41,813 nucleotides of DNA. Source: Alphaproteobacteria bacterium. GTDB lineage: Bacteria > Pseudomonadota > Alphaproteobacteria > Reyranellales > Reyranellaceae. Below, piece after piece: positions 32,160 through 40,903 of the stretch. Location: contig JAFKFK010000043.1 of NCBI GenBank assembly GCA_017307275.1, forward strand, positions 1 through 41,813, written 5' to 3'. The notes under the pieces are model-generated. The model was not told where the DNA came from, searched no databases, and saw only the letters and a list, made by a program, of their open reading frames with translations. The translations under genes were made by a program, and so were the position numbers. Every line of letters starts with the position of its first letter. The stretch's first letter is position 1.

Positions 32160-33074
32160 GTGATCCCTCCTTCCTGGCTCTGGATTCCCCTCACCGTCTT
32201 TGCCGCTGCTGCTCAGACTGCCCGCAATACCGCGCAGCGACATTTGGTCGGCGAGCTGGGGACGCTCGGCGCAACGCTCGTGCGGTTTCTCTACGGCATG
32301 CCCGTACTGACATTGTGGCTTGGCATCCTGCTCGTCCTGGGTGGCTTCGAGCTGCCGACGCTCACCTGGACCTTTGCGGGTTGGGTCCTGTTGGCTGCGT
32401 TCAGCCAGATGGCAGGCACTGCCTTCCTCCTTCGTGCAATGGCTGCGCGCAGCTTTGCCATAGGGCTCGTCTATTCCAAGAGCGAGGTCATCCAGGTTGC
32501 GATCTTCTCCGTCCTGTTCCTCGGCGAATCGCTGTCGCTGACGACGGCTCTGGCCGTTGGCCTCGCCACCCTTGGCGTCGTGCTCCTGTCGCCTCGCCTC
32601 AACACCAGCGCGACGACCGCGCGAAGCTGGACGGATGCCGCAGCCCTCAACGGTCTCGCCTCCGGTGCGACTTTCGCCATCTCGGCTGTCAGCTATCGCG
32701 GCGCCAATCTGGCACTCGAAGGCGCCTCGCCGTTCCTCGCTGCGGCGGAAACACTCTTCTGGAGCCAGCTTTTGCAGACGCTGCTGCTTGGCGCCTGGTT
32801 GCTGGCGCGTAGTCCCACGATCGTCCTGGCAGCCCTCCGACAATGGCGGATTTCGTCCTTTGCCGGCGTCGCCGGCGCCCTGGCCTCGCTTACCAATGTG
32901 ACGGCGCTGGCCCTCGCCTCGGCATCGCAAGTACGAACCCTGATCCTGATCGAAGTGGTGTTCAGCTATGTTGTCTCGCGCCGCGTCTTCCGTGAATCGG
33001 TAAGCCGACGGGAACTCACCGGCATCGTTCTCGTCGTCCTGGGCGCCGCACTGGTCGTTGCGACGATACGTTGA
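32160..33074 (+). CDS. EamA/DMT superfamily transporter
   Basis: A 304-residue inner-membrane protein with about ten hydrophobic segments in two repeats, ending with LTGIVLVVLGAALVVATI. This matches the EamA-type drug/metabolite exporters, which move amino acids, metabolites or drugs. The start is GTG 32160 with no strong Shine-Dalgarno sequence; the frame has no better start. It is divergent from liv operon 1 with the palindromic operator between them, which could control both. Substrate unknown. Confidence 0.87.
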   Translation: MIPPSWLWIPLTVFAAAAQTARNTAQRHLVGELGTLGATLVRFLYGMPVLTLWLGILLVLGGFELPTLTWTFAGWVLLAAFSQMAGTAFLLRAMAARSFAIGLVYSKSEVIQVAIFSVLFLGESLSLTTALAVGLATLGVVLLSPRLNTSATTARSWTDAAALNGLASGATFAISAVSYRGANLALEGASPFLAAAETLFWSQLLQTLLLGAWLLARSPTIVLAALRQWRISSFAGVAGALASLTNVTALALASASQVRTLILIEVVFSYVVSRRVFRESVSRRELTGIVLVVLGAALVVATIR

Positions 33075-33156
33075 GCGGCAATGCCCGCGTGCCAGGGCGA
33101 GGCCAATCCCGCGGACATCGTTGACCTCCCTTCGATCGACCGTCGAGAATGACGGG

Positions 33157-34251
33157 ATGAACACAAGTCGGCTTTTCGCCTATGTCGGCAGCTACACCAC
33201 GCCCGAGCGTCAGGGCCGCGGGAACGGCATCAATGTCTATCGCGTCGATCCACGCAACGGTACCTTCCGGCACATCCAGCACCTCGCCGGACTGGAGAAC
33301 CCCTCGTTCCTTGCGCTCAACGCTGCGGGCACCCGCCTCTATTCGGTCCATGGCGACCGCAGCGAGGCCACATCGTATACCGTCGATCCGGAAACGAGCC
33401 ATATCGCTATCCTGAATCGCCAGCCGACCGGTGGCTTCAACCCCATCCACCTCGCCTTCGACGCCACCGGCCGCGTTCTGGTCGTCAGCAACTACGGCTC
33501 GGACTCCATCGCGGCCCTGCCCATCGGACGTGACGGTGCACTCGGCTCCTACAGCACTCTGACGGCTGTCACCGCACCGCTCGGTCCGCATCGCGTGGAG
33601 CAGAAGAACGTACGGCCGCACCACAATCCTCTCGATCCGCAAGGCCGCTATTTCTACCTGCCCTGCAAAGGATCGGACTGCGTGATCGGCTACCGTCTCG
33701 ACAAGAGACGCGGCGTGCTGGTCGAAGCCAACCGCGTCGCCGCACGCCCAAGCGCCGGGCCGCGCCATATCGACTTCCATCCAACCAAGGCGCTGGCCTA
33801 CGTCATCAACGAGCTGGACTCGACGATCACGACCTATCGTCAGGATCGCGGCAGCGGCGAACTGACACCGCTGCAGACCGTGCCGTCGACGCCGCCGGAC
33901 TTCACCGGCTACAGCACCGGCGCGGAAATCTGGGTCGATCGCGCCGGCCGCAATGTCTACGTGTCAAACCGCGGCCACGACAGCATCGGCGTGTTCGGCA
34001 TAGACGCCCGCAAGGGCACGCTCACCCCACGCCAGTGGGTTCCGACGAAAGGCGGCACACCGCGCTTCTTCGCCTTCGATCCTGCCCAGCGCTTCCTCTA
34101 CGTCGCGAACCAAGGCAGCGATTCGATTGTCGGATACCGCGTTGGCCGCGGGGGCATGCTTGTGCCCACGCGGCTCCGGGTGAAGGTCGGAAGTCCGGCC
34201 TGTATCGTGTTCAGCCCTCTTCCTGGAAAGCCTCCTCGCGGGCTTTCTTGA
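33157..34251 (+). CDS. lactonase family beta-propeller protein (6-phosphogluconolactonase-like)
   Basis: The 364-residue product, started at ATG 33157, is a seven-bladed propeller of the YbhE/Pgl type: FAYVGSYTTPERQGRGNGI at the N-terminus, repeated blades with LALNAAGTRLYSVHG, LAFDATGRVLVVSNYGSDS and FAFDPAQRFLYVANQGSDS, and DFHPTKALAYVINELDSTI. It may hydrolyse 6-phosphogluconolactone or another lactone; the active-site His and Arg are not assigned here. There is no signal peptide. Its last 41 bases overlap the converging tctA gene. Confidence 0.88.
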   Translation: MNTSRLFAYVGSYTTPERQGRGNGINVYRVDPRNGTFRHIQHLAGLENPSFLALNAAGTRLYSVHGDRSEATSYTVDPETSHIAILNRQPTGGFNPIHLAFDATGRVLVVSNYGSDSIAALPIGRDGALGSYSTLTAVTAPLGPHRVEQKNVRPHHNPLDPQGRYFYLPCKGSDCVIGYRLDKRRGVLVEANRVAARPSAGPRHIDFHPTKALAYVINELDSTITTYRQDRGSGELTPLQTVPSTPPDFTGYSTGAEIWVDRAGRNVYVSNRGHDSIGVFGIDARKGTLTPRQWVPTKGGTPRFFAFDPAQRFLYVANQGSDSIVGYRVGRGGMLVPTRLRVKVGSPACIVFSPLPGKPPRGLS

Positions 34252-35713
34252 CGCTGGGCAGAGCCATCAGCACCAGCAGAGCAGCGGTCGCGATGAGCAG
34301 GCCGAGGCTGATCGGACGTTCGAGGAAGACCATCGGATCGCCACGCGACAACAGCATGGCACGACGGAAGTACTCTTCCATCTGCGGTCCCAGCACCAAT
34401 CCCAGCAGGAACGGCGCCCCCTCGCAGCCCAGTCGCACGAAGATGTAGCCAAGCACGCCGAAGACGGCGACCTGCATCACGTGGAAGGTGCTGTTCTGCA
34501 GGCTGTAGGCGCCGATGCAGCAGAAGAGCAGGATGGCCGGGGCCAGGAAGCGGTACGGCACCGTCAGCAGCTTCACCCACATGCCGATCATCGGCAGGTT
34601 GATGATGACCAGCATGGCGTTGCCGATCCACATCGAGACGATCATGCCCCAGAAGAGGTCCGGCTTCTTGGTCATGACCTCGGGTCCCGGCTGGATGCCC
34701 TGGATGATCATGGCGCCGACCATCAAGGCCATCACCGCGTTGGACGGGATGCCCAAGGTCAGCATGGGAATGAACGACGTCTGCGCCGCGGCGTTGTTCG
34801 CCGCCTCGGGCGCTGCCACGCCTTCGACCGCGCCCTTGCCGAACATCTGCGGCGTCTTCGAGAGCTTCTTCTCCAGCGTATAGGCCGAGAAGGCGCCGAG
34901 CGTCGGGCCACCACCCGGCAGCACGCCCAGGACGGAGCCCAAGGTGGTGCCGCGCAGGACGGCAGGAATGGCCCGCCTGATTTCGTCGCTGGTCGGCCAC
35001 AACGAGGAGACCTTGATGGCTCCCGTTCGCGTGAGATGCCGTTCGAGATTGACCACGATCTCGGCAATGCCGAACAGACCCATGGCAATCGGTGCGAAGT
35101 CGATGCCGTCGCTGAGTTCGGGGATGTCGAACGTGTAGCGCTGGGCGCCAGTGTTGACGTCGGTGCCGACCAGGCCGAACAGCAGGCCGAGGAAGACCAT
35201 GGCAATCGCCTTGGTGACCGAACCGCTGGCCAGCACGATCGCCGCAATCAGGCCGAGCGCCATCAGCGAACAGTAATCGGCCGGACCGAATTTCTGCGCC
35301 ATCAGGGTGAGTGGCTGCGCGAACAGCACGATCAGGATGGTGCCGACGGTGCCTGCGAAGAAGGAGCCCACGGCTGAGATCGAGAGCGCCGCCCCCGCCC
35401 GCCCGTTGCGGGCCATCTGGTAGCCGTCGAGACAGGTGACGACCGACGAGGCTTCGCCGGGCAGATTGACAAGAATCGACGTCGTCGAGCCGCCGTACTG
35501 CGCGCCATAGTAGATGCCGGCCAACATGATCAGCGAAGCCGTCGGCGGCAGGTGGAAGGTGATCGGCAGCAGCATGGCGATGGTCGCCACGGGACCAATG
35601 CCGGGCAGCACGCCGATCAGCGTGCCGACCATGCAGCCCAGCAAAGCGTAAGTCAGGTTCTGCAGGCTGACGGCGACGCCCAGGCCGAGGGCAAGATTGT
35701 GCAGCAGATCCAT
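34211..35713 (-). CDS. tctA: tripartite tricarboxylate transporter large membrane protein TctA
   Basis: A 500-residue inner-membrane protein with about eleven hydrophobic segments. The conserved LIGVLPGIGPVATIAMLLP (32-50), YYGAQYGGSTTSILVNLPGEASSVVTCLDG and a second GVLPGGGPTLGAFSAY segment mark TctA. It forms the transport channel with TctB for citrate-like or other carboxylates, driven by sodium or proton gradient and a TctC binding protein. No tctC lies next to it. It starts 1 base after the tctB stop and overlaps the lactonase gene at its 3' end. Confidence 0.95.
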   Translation of the reverse strand: MDLLHNLALGLGVAVSLQNLTYALLGCMVGTLIGVLPGIGPVATIAMLLPITFHLPPTASLIMLAGIYYGAQYGGSTTSILVNLPGEASSVVTCLDGYQMARNGRAGAALSISAVGSFFAGTVGTILIVLFAQPLTLMAQKFGPADYCSLMALGLIAAIVLASGSVTKAIAMVFLGLLFGLVGTDVNTGAQRYTFDIPELSDGIDFAPIAMGLFGIAEIVVNLERHLTRTGAIKVSSLWPTSDEIRRAIPAVLRGTTLGSVLGVLPGGGPTLGAFSAYTLEKKLSKTPQMFGKGAVEGVAAPEAANNAAAQTSFIPMLTLGIPSNAVMALMVGAMIIQGIQPGPEVMTKKPDLFWGMIVSMWIGNAMLVIINLPMIGMWVKLLTVPYRFLAPAILLFCCIGAYSLQNSTFHVMQVAVFGVLGYIFVRLGCEGAPFLLGLVLGPQMEEYFRRAMLLSRGDPMVFLERPISLGLLIATAALLVLMALPSVKKAREEAFQEEG

Positions 35714-35714
35714 C

Positions 35715-36164
35715 TTACCACACCCCCTGCAGGACCGAGATATTCATGCCGAGTCCGAGCTTGAAGACGACGATGCAAAGGATCGACAACACCACGATGT
35801 TGCCGATCACTTCGACGAGCTTGAATTCCTCGCCGGCGAGCGAGGAGATCAGGATCAGCACGACCAGCGCAGGAAAGAGCCCGGCGCGTTCCAGCAGCAG
35901 GGCGAAGCAGACGATACCGATGGTCACCAGAGTGATCGGCTTCCACTTCGGCTTCTCGACTTGCTCGCCGGGATTGATCAGCGAGAGCACGCAGATCAGG
36001 AGTCCCAATCCCAGGAGGATCAGCGACAGCATGCGCGGCACGTAGCCCGGCCCCATGCGCACGGCCGTGCCGATGGCCAGCTTCTGTCCGAAGTAGAGAG
36101 TCGCCACGCCGAAGCCGACGAACATCAGCCCGGACAGGAAGTCCTTACTCAAATATCGATTCAC
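35715..36164 (-). CDS. tctB: tripartite tricarboxylate transporter small membrane protein TctB
   Basis: A 149-residue protein from GTG 36164 with four hydrophobic segments, the usual TctB layout (FLSGLMFVGFGVATLYFG, MLSLILLGLGLLICVLSLI, ITLVTIGIVCFALLLE, VVLSILCIVVFKLGLGM). GGGGGGAAC lies upstream. A longer frame from 36203 overlaps the leader hairpin and is less likely. It is followed directly by tctA. The gene is divergent from the GntR regulator, across 303 bases that hold the hairpin and an operator-like site. Confidence 0.9.
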   Translation of the reverse strand: MNRYLSKDFLSGLMFVGFGVATLYFGQKLAIGTAVRMGPGYVPRMLSLILLGLGLLICVLSLINPGEQVEKPKWKPITLVTIGIVCFALLLERAGLFPALVVLILISSLAGEEFKLVEVIGNIVVLSILCIVVFKLGLGMNISVLQGVW

Positions 36165-36190
36165 GCCGTCGTTCCCCCCGACCAATGACC

Positions 36191-36221
36191 TGAACGCCAG
36201 CAAAGACGCCGCTGGCGTTCA
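36191..36221 (-). promoter_or_regulatory. 11-bp perfect hairpin in the tctB leader
   Basis: TGAACGCCAGC (36191-36201) and GCTGGCGTTCA (36211-36221) are perfectly complementary with a 9-base loop, placed 27 bases upstream of the tctB start codon. There is no T-run, so it is more likely a leader structure or protein-binding site than a terminator. The rest of the tctB-gntR gap holds only the operator-like site and no reading frame that I support. Confidence 0.6.
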
Positions 36222-36351
36222 TTCTTCGTGCAGTTGTTCTGCAAGAGGCCAACGGTAGCCCTCGATGCTTACGCGAACCTGACAAACGGTCCTGCCCCGG
36301 CCGTTCTGCGAGAAAGCGAGCCGCCGAGCTGCTCCCCTATGGAGAGCCAAA

Positions 36352-36369
36352 CTTGTGATCACTGATCAG
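36352..36369. promoter_or_regulatory. candidate GntR operator, copy 1
   Basis: CTTGTGATCA at 36352-36361 is followed directly by CTGATCAG (36362-36369). The 10-mer is repeated, inverted, at 37273-37282 in front of liv operon 2. FCD-subfamily GntR proteins typically bind TTGT-type half-sites in inverted orientation. It lies between tctB and gntR. Confidence 0.5.
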
Positions 36370-36467
36370 GCGAAGTACGGTCGCGCCCGACGGGCAAATC
36401 CAAGGCAGGCGGAGGCGCAGTTACTGTCGATGTGCGCCCTCGACACCCAAACGCAGAGCGACGAAGA

Positions 36468-37187
36468 ATGAAGAAGCCGACGAATCTTCCCGATTTCACG
36501 CCCGTGAGCCACTCCACCGTTCACGAGAAAGTCTACGACCGGATCAGGGATGCTCTCGTCGCGGGCAAGATGCTGCCCGGCCAGCGCATCGTCATTCGCG
36601 AGCTGGCAAGTGCTCTCGGCACCAGCATGATGCCGGTACGGGAGGCGTTACGCCGGCTGGAAGCCGAGAATGCACTGGTCGGCACGGCGGGTGGCACGCT
36701 GACCGTGCCGATCCTCAGCCCGACCGACTACGAAGAGCTCTGCCTCATCCGGGTCGCCCTGGAAAGCAAGGCGGCAGCCGAAGCGGCAACCCGCATCACG
36801 CCCCGCGAGCTGGACAAGCTCGAACGGGTCCTCGTGGCGCTCGAAGAAGCCTCCGACCGCCGCGATCTCGAAACGGCACTCCGCCTCAATCGGGAGTTCC
36901 ATCACCTCGTCTATGTGGCCGCACGCCGTGCGCTGCTCCTGCGGATGATCGAAAGCCTTTGGCTACGGGTCGGTCCGCAACTCAGCTACGTCGTCCGCAG
37001 CGACATCTACGGCGGCATCGTCATCAGGAGCGACGACCATCCGCATCGTCAGGTCCTTGCCGCCCTTCGATCCGGCAACGGACGGGCGGCGAGTGCAGGA
37101 ATTGCCCGGGACATCCGGCGCGCCGAGAAAGTGATCGTGTCGCATCTCCTGGAAGAAGCGAAGCAGCAGAAGGCTGCCGCCACGTAA
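36468..37187 (+). CDS. GntR-family transcriptional regulator, FCD subfamily
   Basis: The 239-residue regulator starts at ATG 36468. The N-terminal winged helix (about 17-80) has VHEKVYDRIRDALVAGKMLPGQ and the recognition-helix region RELASALGTSMMPVREALRRLE. The C-terminal FCD domain (about 95-225) binds a carboxylate effector with metal; the LNREFHHLVY and DDHPHRQVLAALRSGN segments hold likely ligand histidines. It sits between tctBA and liv operon 2, each with a matching CTTGTGATCA site, so it probably regulates both in response to a carboxylate; this is inference from site and position. Confidence 0.92.
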   Translation: MKKPTNLPDFTPVSHSTVHEKVYDRIRDALVAGKMLPGQRIVIRELASALGTSMMPVREALRRLEAENALVGTAGGTLTVPILSPTDYEELCLIRVALESKAAAEAATRITPRELDKLERVLVALEEASDRRDLETALRLNREFHHLVYVAARRALLLRMIESLWLRVGPQLSYVVRSDIYGGIVIRSDDHPHRQVLAALRSGNGRAASAGIARDIRRAEKVIVSHLLEEAKQQKAAAT

Positions 37188-37259
37188 CGCGAGATCGCCG
37201 GCCTCGCCTACCGGAACGGCAAGCCCGTTGACTCAGGATCGACAAGCGCCCACCTCTGA

Positions 37260-37284
37260 TTCTTGTGATATGTGATCACAAGAA
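37260..37284. promoter_or_regulatory. candidate GntR operator, copy 2, with adjacent -35 box
   Basis: TTCTTGTGAT (37260-37269) and ATCACAAGAA (37275-37284) are a perfect inverted repeat with a 5-base spacer. The right half holds TGATCACAAG, the inverse of CTTGTGATCA. A perfect TTGACA follows at 37287-37292, with a poor -10 candidate GAAATG at 37311. The operator would sit directly upstream of, and against, the promoter of liv operon 2. Confidence 0.65.
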
Positions 37285-37376
37285 CCTTGACAGGCCCGGC
37301 CCTCAACCGCGAAATGGAAAAAATGCGCAGTCACATGCGCCAACGCGCCACAACGCCGGCGCAGAGGAGGAAATCC

Positions 37377-38609
37377 ATGAACTTCATGCATAAGTTGGCG
37401 AGCGTCGCGCTCGTGTCACTGGCCCTGACGGGCCCTGTATCTGCTCAGGACGCTTCGACGGTGAAGCTCGCGCTGATCGACGGCCAGTCGGGACCGAACG
37501 GCTTCATCGGCGAGAGCATGCGTCAGCATCTGCAGTTCTTCGCCGAACGGCAGAACGCGGCGGGAGGCGTAGCCGGCGGCAAGAAGCTCGACGTCATCGC
37601 CTTCGACAACAAGTTCGATCCGCAGGAAACGATCGTGCAGTTGCAGAAGGCAATCGACGCCGGTGCGCGTTATGTCTTCCACGGAAACAGCTCCGCCGTG
37701 GGCGCCGCCATCGTCGACTTCCTGGAGAAGCACAACCGGCGTAACCCCGAGCAATCCGTCCTCTACATCAATTTCGCCGCCCTGGACCCGGTGCTCACCA
37801 ACGAGAAGTGCAGCTTCTGGCACTTCCGCTTCGATGCCGACGTCAACATCCGGACGGCCGCCATCACCAATCAGATCAAGAACGATCCGTCGATCAAGAA
37901 GGTCTATCTGTTCAATCAGGACTATTCGTTCGGCAAGGCCGTGCGCACGGCGGCGACGCAAATGCTCAAGGAGAAGCGCCCGGACATCCAGATCGTCGGC
38001 GACGAACTGATCCCGCTTCAGAAGGTTACGGACTTCACGCCCTACATCGCGAAGATCCGCGCTACCGGCGCCGATGCCGTCATCTCCGCAAACTGGGGCA
38101 ACGATCTCAATCAGCTGGTCAAGACCGGCGGAGAACTCGGCCTGCCCGTGAAGTGGTTCACCTACTTCGCCAACGGCGAGGGTGGTGTCACGGCGCTCGG
38201 CGCGGCAGGCGTCGGTCGGGTGTTCGCCGTCAGCGAATGGCACATGAACGTGCCCAATCCGACGACCGAGAAAATGGCCGACGAATTCGGCAAGAAGTAC
38301 AACCGCGACATGTTCTTCTACCGGCTCGACACGGTGATCGCGATGCTGGCGCGCAGCATGAACGAGGCAAAGACCGTCGATCCCAAGGCTGTCGCCGAGA
38401 AGCTCGAGACGATGACCTACAAGACTCCCCTGGGCGACACTTATGTACGCGCCACGGATCACCAGTTCTATCAGCCGCTCTACGTTTCCGTGATGGCCGA
38501 TGACGTTCCCAAGAAGCTCGAAAAGACTCCGTTCGGCTTCAAGACCGTCGGCATGTCTGCCGCCAAGGAAACCGAGGTCCCCACGACCTGCAAGATGCGT
38601 CGGCCGTAG
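37377..38609 (+). CDS. Liv-type substrate-binding protein with Sec signal (operon 2)
   Basis: The 410-residue product starts at ATG 37377 with GGAGG 6 to 10 bases upstream. The signal peptide (MNFMHKLASVALVSLALTGPVSA) is Sec-type. The mature part is a LivJ-group binding protein (VKLALIDGQSGPNGFIGESM, GGKKLDVIAFDNKFDPQETI, GARYVFHGNSSAVGAAIVDFL). It is only distantly similar to the operon 1 protein, so a different ligand is likely. It opens liv operon 2, downstream of a GntR-type operator. Confidence 0.92.
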   Translation: MNFMHKLASVALVSLALTGPVSAQDASTVKLALIDGQSGPNGFIGESMRQHLQFFAERQNAAGGVAGGKKLDVIAFDNKFDPQETIVQLQKAIDAGARYVFHGNSSAVGAAIVDFLEKHNRRNPEQSVLYINFAALDPVLTNEKCSFWHFRFDADVNIRTAAITNQIKNDPSIKKVYLFNQDYSFGKAVRTAATQMLKEKRPDIQIVGDELIPLQKVTDFTPYIAKIRATGADAVISANWGNDLNQLVKTGGELGLPVKWFTYFANGEGGVTALGAAGVGRVFAVSEWHMNVPNPTTEKMADEFGKKYNRDMFFYRLDTVIAMLARSMNEAKTVDPKAVAEKLETMTYKTPLGDTYVRATDHQFYQPLYVSVMADDVPKKLEKTPFGFKTVGMSAAKETEVPTTCKMRRP

Positions 38610-38639
38610 CCGACGGCAACGATCGACCTTGAGACCGCG

Positions 38640-39641
38640 GTGGCGACATCCGTCGCCCCGCTCCTTTGTTGCTACGCGTGGACGAAGACCTTGCTGGAAC
38701 AGCTCGCCATCTCGACTCTGAACGGCGTCATCTACGGGATGCTGCTGTTCATGCTGGCCAGCGGCCTCACGCTCATCTTTGGCATGATGGGCGTGCTCAA
38801 CTTGGCCCATGCCGCCATGTACATGCTGGGTGCCTATCTCGGGTACCAGATATCCAAGACTTTGGGGTTCCTGCCGGCATTGATCCTGGCGCCGCTCGCG
38901 CTCGGCATCGGTGGCGCCCTGCTCGAACGATACGGTCTACGTCGCGTCCACCAACACGGACACGTCTCCGAGCTGCTTTTCACGTTCGGCATCGCCTTTA
39001 TGATCCAGGAGGCGGTCCAGATGATCTGGGGCCGGATCGGCGTTCCCTACCGGATCCCGTCTGCGCTCGACTTTCCGCTGTTCCGCTTGTTCAGCACGCC
39101 CTACCCCGCCTACCGCATCTTCGTGCTGTTGCTGGCCATTGCGATCTTCTTCGGATTGTTCGCGGCCCTCTCGCGTACCCGCATCGGCCTGATCATACGC
39201 GCCGCCCTCACCCATCCAGGTATGGTCAGCATGCTCGGGCACGACGTGCCGCGGGTCTTCATGCTGGTCTTCGGCGCCGGCGCCGGACTGGCCGGTCTCG
39301 CCGGCGTCATCGGCGGGCCGATCTTCGTTACCTCTCCCAGCATGGCGGGCGCGCTTGGCGCCATCCTGTTCACGGTCGTGGTCATCGGCGGACTGGGATC
39401 GCTGCCCGGCGCCCTGCTGGCCTCGCTTCTCGTTGGCCTGGTCCAGACCTTCGCCGTCGTCATCGACGTATCTCTCGACGACGTCTTCAAGATTGCCGGG
39501 TTCACTGCAGCGTCCACGGGCGTCTTCAGCGACATCCGGCATACGACGGTCGCCCAGATAGCGCCGATCCTGCCTTACCTCATGCTTCTGGTCATGCTGG
39601 TGGTCCGGCCGCGCGGGCTTTTCGGGAGCCGCGACGTATGA
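38640..39641 (+). CDS. livH: ABC permease LivH (operon 2)
   Basis: A 333-residue permease of the LivH type with the hallmark GLTLIFGMMGVLNLAHA (42-58) and RTRIGLIIRAALTHPGMVSMLG as the ATPase-contact loop. The frame opens at GTG 38640; TTG at 38691 (just before LEQLAISTLNG) would give a more usual N-terminus, so the start is uncertain. The stop overlaps the livM start by four bases (ATGA). Confidence 0.9.
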   Translation: MATSVAPLLCCYAWTKTLLEQLAISTLNGVIYGMLLFMLASGLTLIFGMMGVLNLAHAAMYMLGAYLGYQISKTLGFLPALILAPLALGIGGALLERYGLRRVHQHGHVSELLFTFGIAFMIQEAVQMIWGRIGVPYRIPSALDFPLFRLFSTPYPAYRIFVLLLAIAIFFGLFAALSRTRIGLIIRAALTHPGMVSMLGHDVPRVFMLVFGAGAGLAGLAGVIGGPIFVTSPSMAGALGAILFTVVVIGGLGSLPGALLASLLVGLVQTFAVVIDVSLDDVFKIAGFTAASTGVFSDIRHTTVAQIAPILPYLMLLVMLVVRPRGLFGSRDV

Positions 39642-40903
39642 CATCGACTTTCACGAGCAGGCACACCGGACGCATCGTGTGGGCCGCCGCAATCGTTCTG
39701 GCGCTGCTGCTGCCCGAACTCGTTGCGTCGAAGACGGCGCTGACGAAGATGTGCCTGATCGGCATCACCATCGTCTTCGCGCTCTCCTACAATGTGCTCC
39801 TGGGGCAGACCGGCCTTCTCTCCTTCGGTCACGCCGTCTATTTCGGCCTGAGCGGCTTCACGGCCATCCACCTGATCAATCTGATCGGCCAACATCAGCT
39901 TCCCATCCCCGTACTCCTCGTGCCACTCTTCGCGGGCATCACGGGGGCTTTCTTCGGGCTGCTCTTCGGCGTGCTCTCGACCCGCCGGCACGGAACGGCC
40001 TTTGCGATGATTTCGCTCGCCATTGCCGAGCTCGTCGCCGCGTCGTCGCTGATCCTGGAGAGCTTCTTTGGCGGCGAGTCGGGTATTACGACGGACCGCA
40101 GCAACGGGCCGGCTTTCTTCGGCATCGACCTCGCGTCGCAGCTTCAGGTCTACTATCTGATCGTGGGCTGGGGAGTCCTGTCGGCCATCGCCATGTACGC
40201 CTATACGCGTACGCCTCTCGGGCGCATGGCTGCAGCGGTCCGAGACAATCCGGAACGCGCCGAGTTCATCGGCTACAGCTCCCGCATGGTGCGCTTGCTG
40301 TCGTTCATCATCTCGGCATTCTTCGCCGGCATCGCCGGGGGGCTGGCCGCGATCAACTATGAGATCATGACGGCGACCAACCTCTCCACGGCCGCGTCCG
40401 GATCGGTCCTGATCATGGTCTATATCGGTGGGGCGGGCTTCTTCTATGGGCCGATCATCGGCGCCATTCTGATCAGCTTGATCCAGCTTTCCCTGAGTGA
40501 CATCACGCCGGCCTGGCTGCTCTATCTGGGATTGCTGTTCGTCGTCACCGTACTGTTCGCCCCGGCCGGCATTGCAGGATTGGTCGAGCGGCACATACCG
40601 CCTCTTCGGGCGGGGATGCTGCATCGACTGATCCCGCCGTACCTGTTGAGCGGCGGAGCCGGTCTCGTCTTCGCGGCCGGCGTCATCGCCCTGCTGGAAA
40701 TGAACTATCACATCACGCTCAACGCGCATGAGGGTCCCCTGCTCGGCCTCTTCTGGATGAAGGTCGATACCGGACAGCCCATGGCCTGGGTTGCCGCGAT
40801 CATCGTCACGTTGGTCGGGTTCTACCTGTTCCGTCGCACCTGGCCGATCGTCGCCAATGCCTGGAACGATCTCGACAGCCGCCAGCCCGGAGACCTGCGA
40901 TGA
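39638..40903 (+). CDS. livM: ABC permease LivM with C-terminal extension (operon 2)
   Basis: A 421-residue permease from ATG 39638. The LivM hallmark ALSYNVLLGQTGLLSFGHAV (48-67) and the ATPase-contact loop AAVRDNPERAEFIGYSSRM are present, and the standard part ends near FAPAGIAGLVERHI (about 308-320). A further 100 residues add two more hydrophobic segments (LLSGGAGLVFAAGVIALLEM and AWVAAIIVTLVGFYLF). Typical LivM proteins are about 320-340 residues, as is the operon 1 copy. The extension's role is unknown. Confidence 0.9.
   Translation: MTSTFTSRHTGRIVWAAAIVLALLLPELVASKTALTKMCLIGITIVFALSYNVLLGQTGLLSFGHAVYFGLSGFTAIHLINLIGQHQLPIPVLLVPLFAGITGAFFGLLFGVLSTRRHGTAFAMISLAIAELVAASSLILESFFGGESGITTDRSNGPAFFGIDLASQLQVYYLIVGWGVLSAIAMYAYTRTPLGRMAAAVRDNPERAEFIGYSSRMVRLLSFIISAFFAGIAGGLAAINYEIMTATNLSTAASGSVLIMVYIGGAGFFYGPIIGAILISLIQLSLSDITPAWLLYLGLLFVVTVLFAPAGIAGLVERHIPPLRAGMLHRLIPPYLLSGGAGLVFAAGVIALLEMNYHITLNAHEGPLLGLFWMKVDTGQPMAWVAAIIVTLVGFYLFRRTWPIVANAWNDLDSRQPGDLR

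Noticed and set aside
38666..39637. Upstream extension of the livM (operon 2) frame by over 300 codons
   Set aside because: It runs within livH in another frame; the conserved LivM N-terminus and the ATGA overlap fix the start at 39638.
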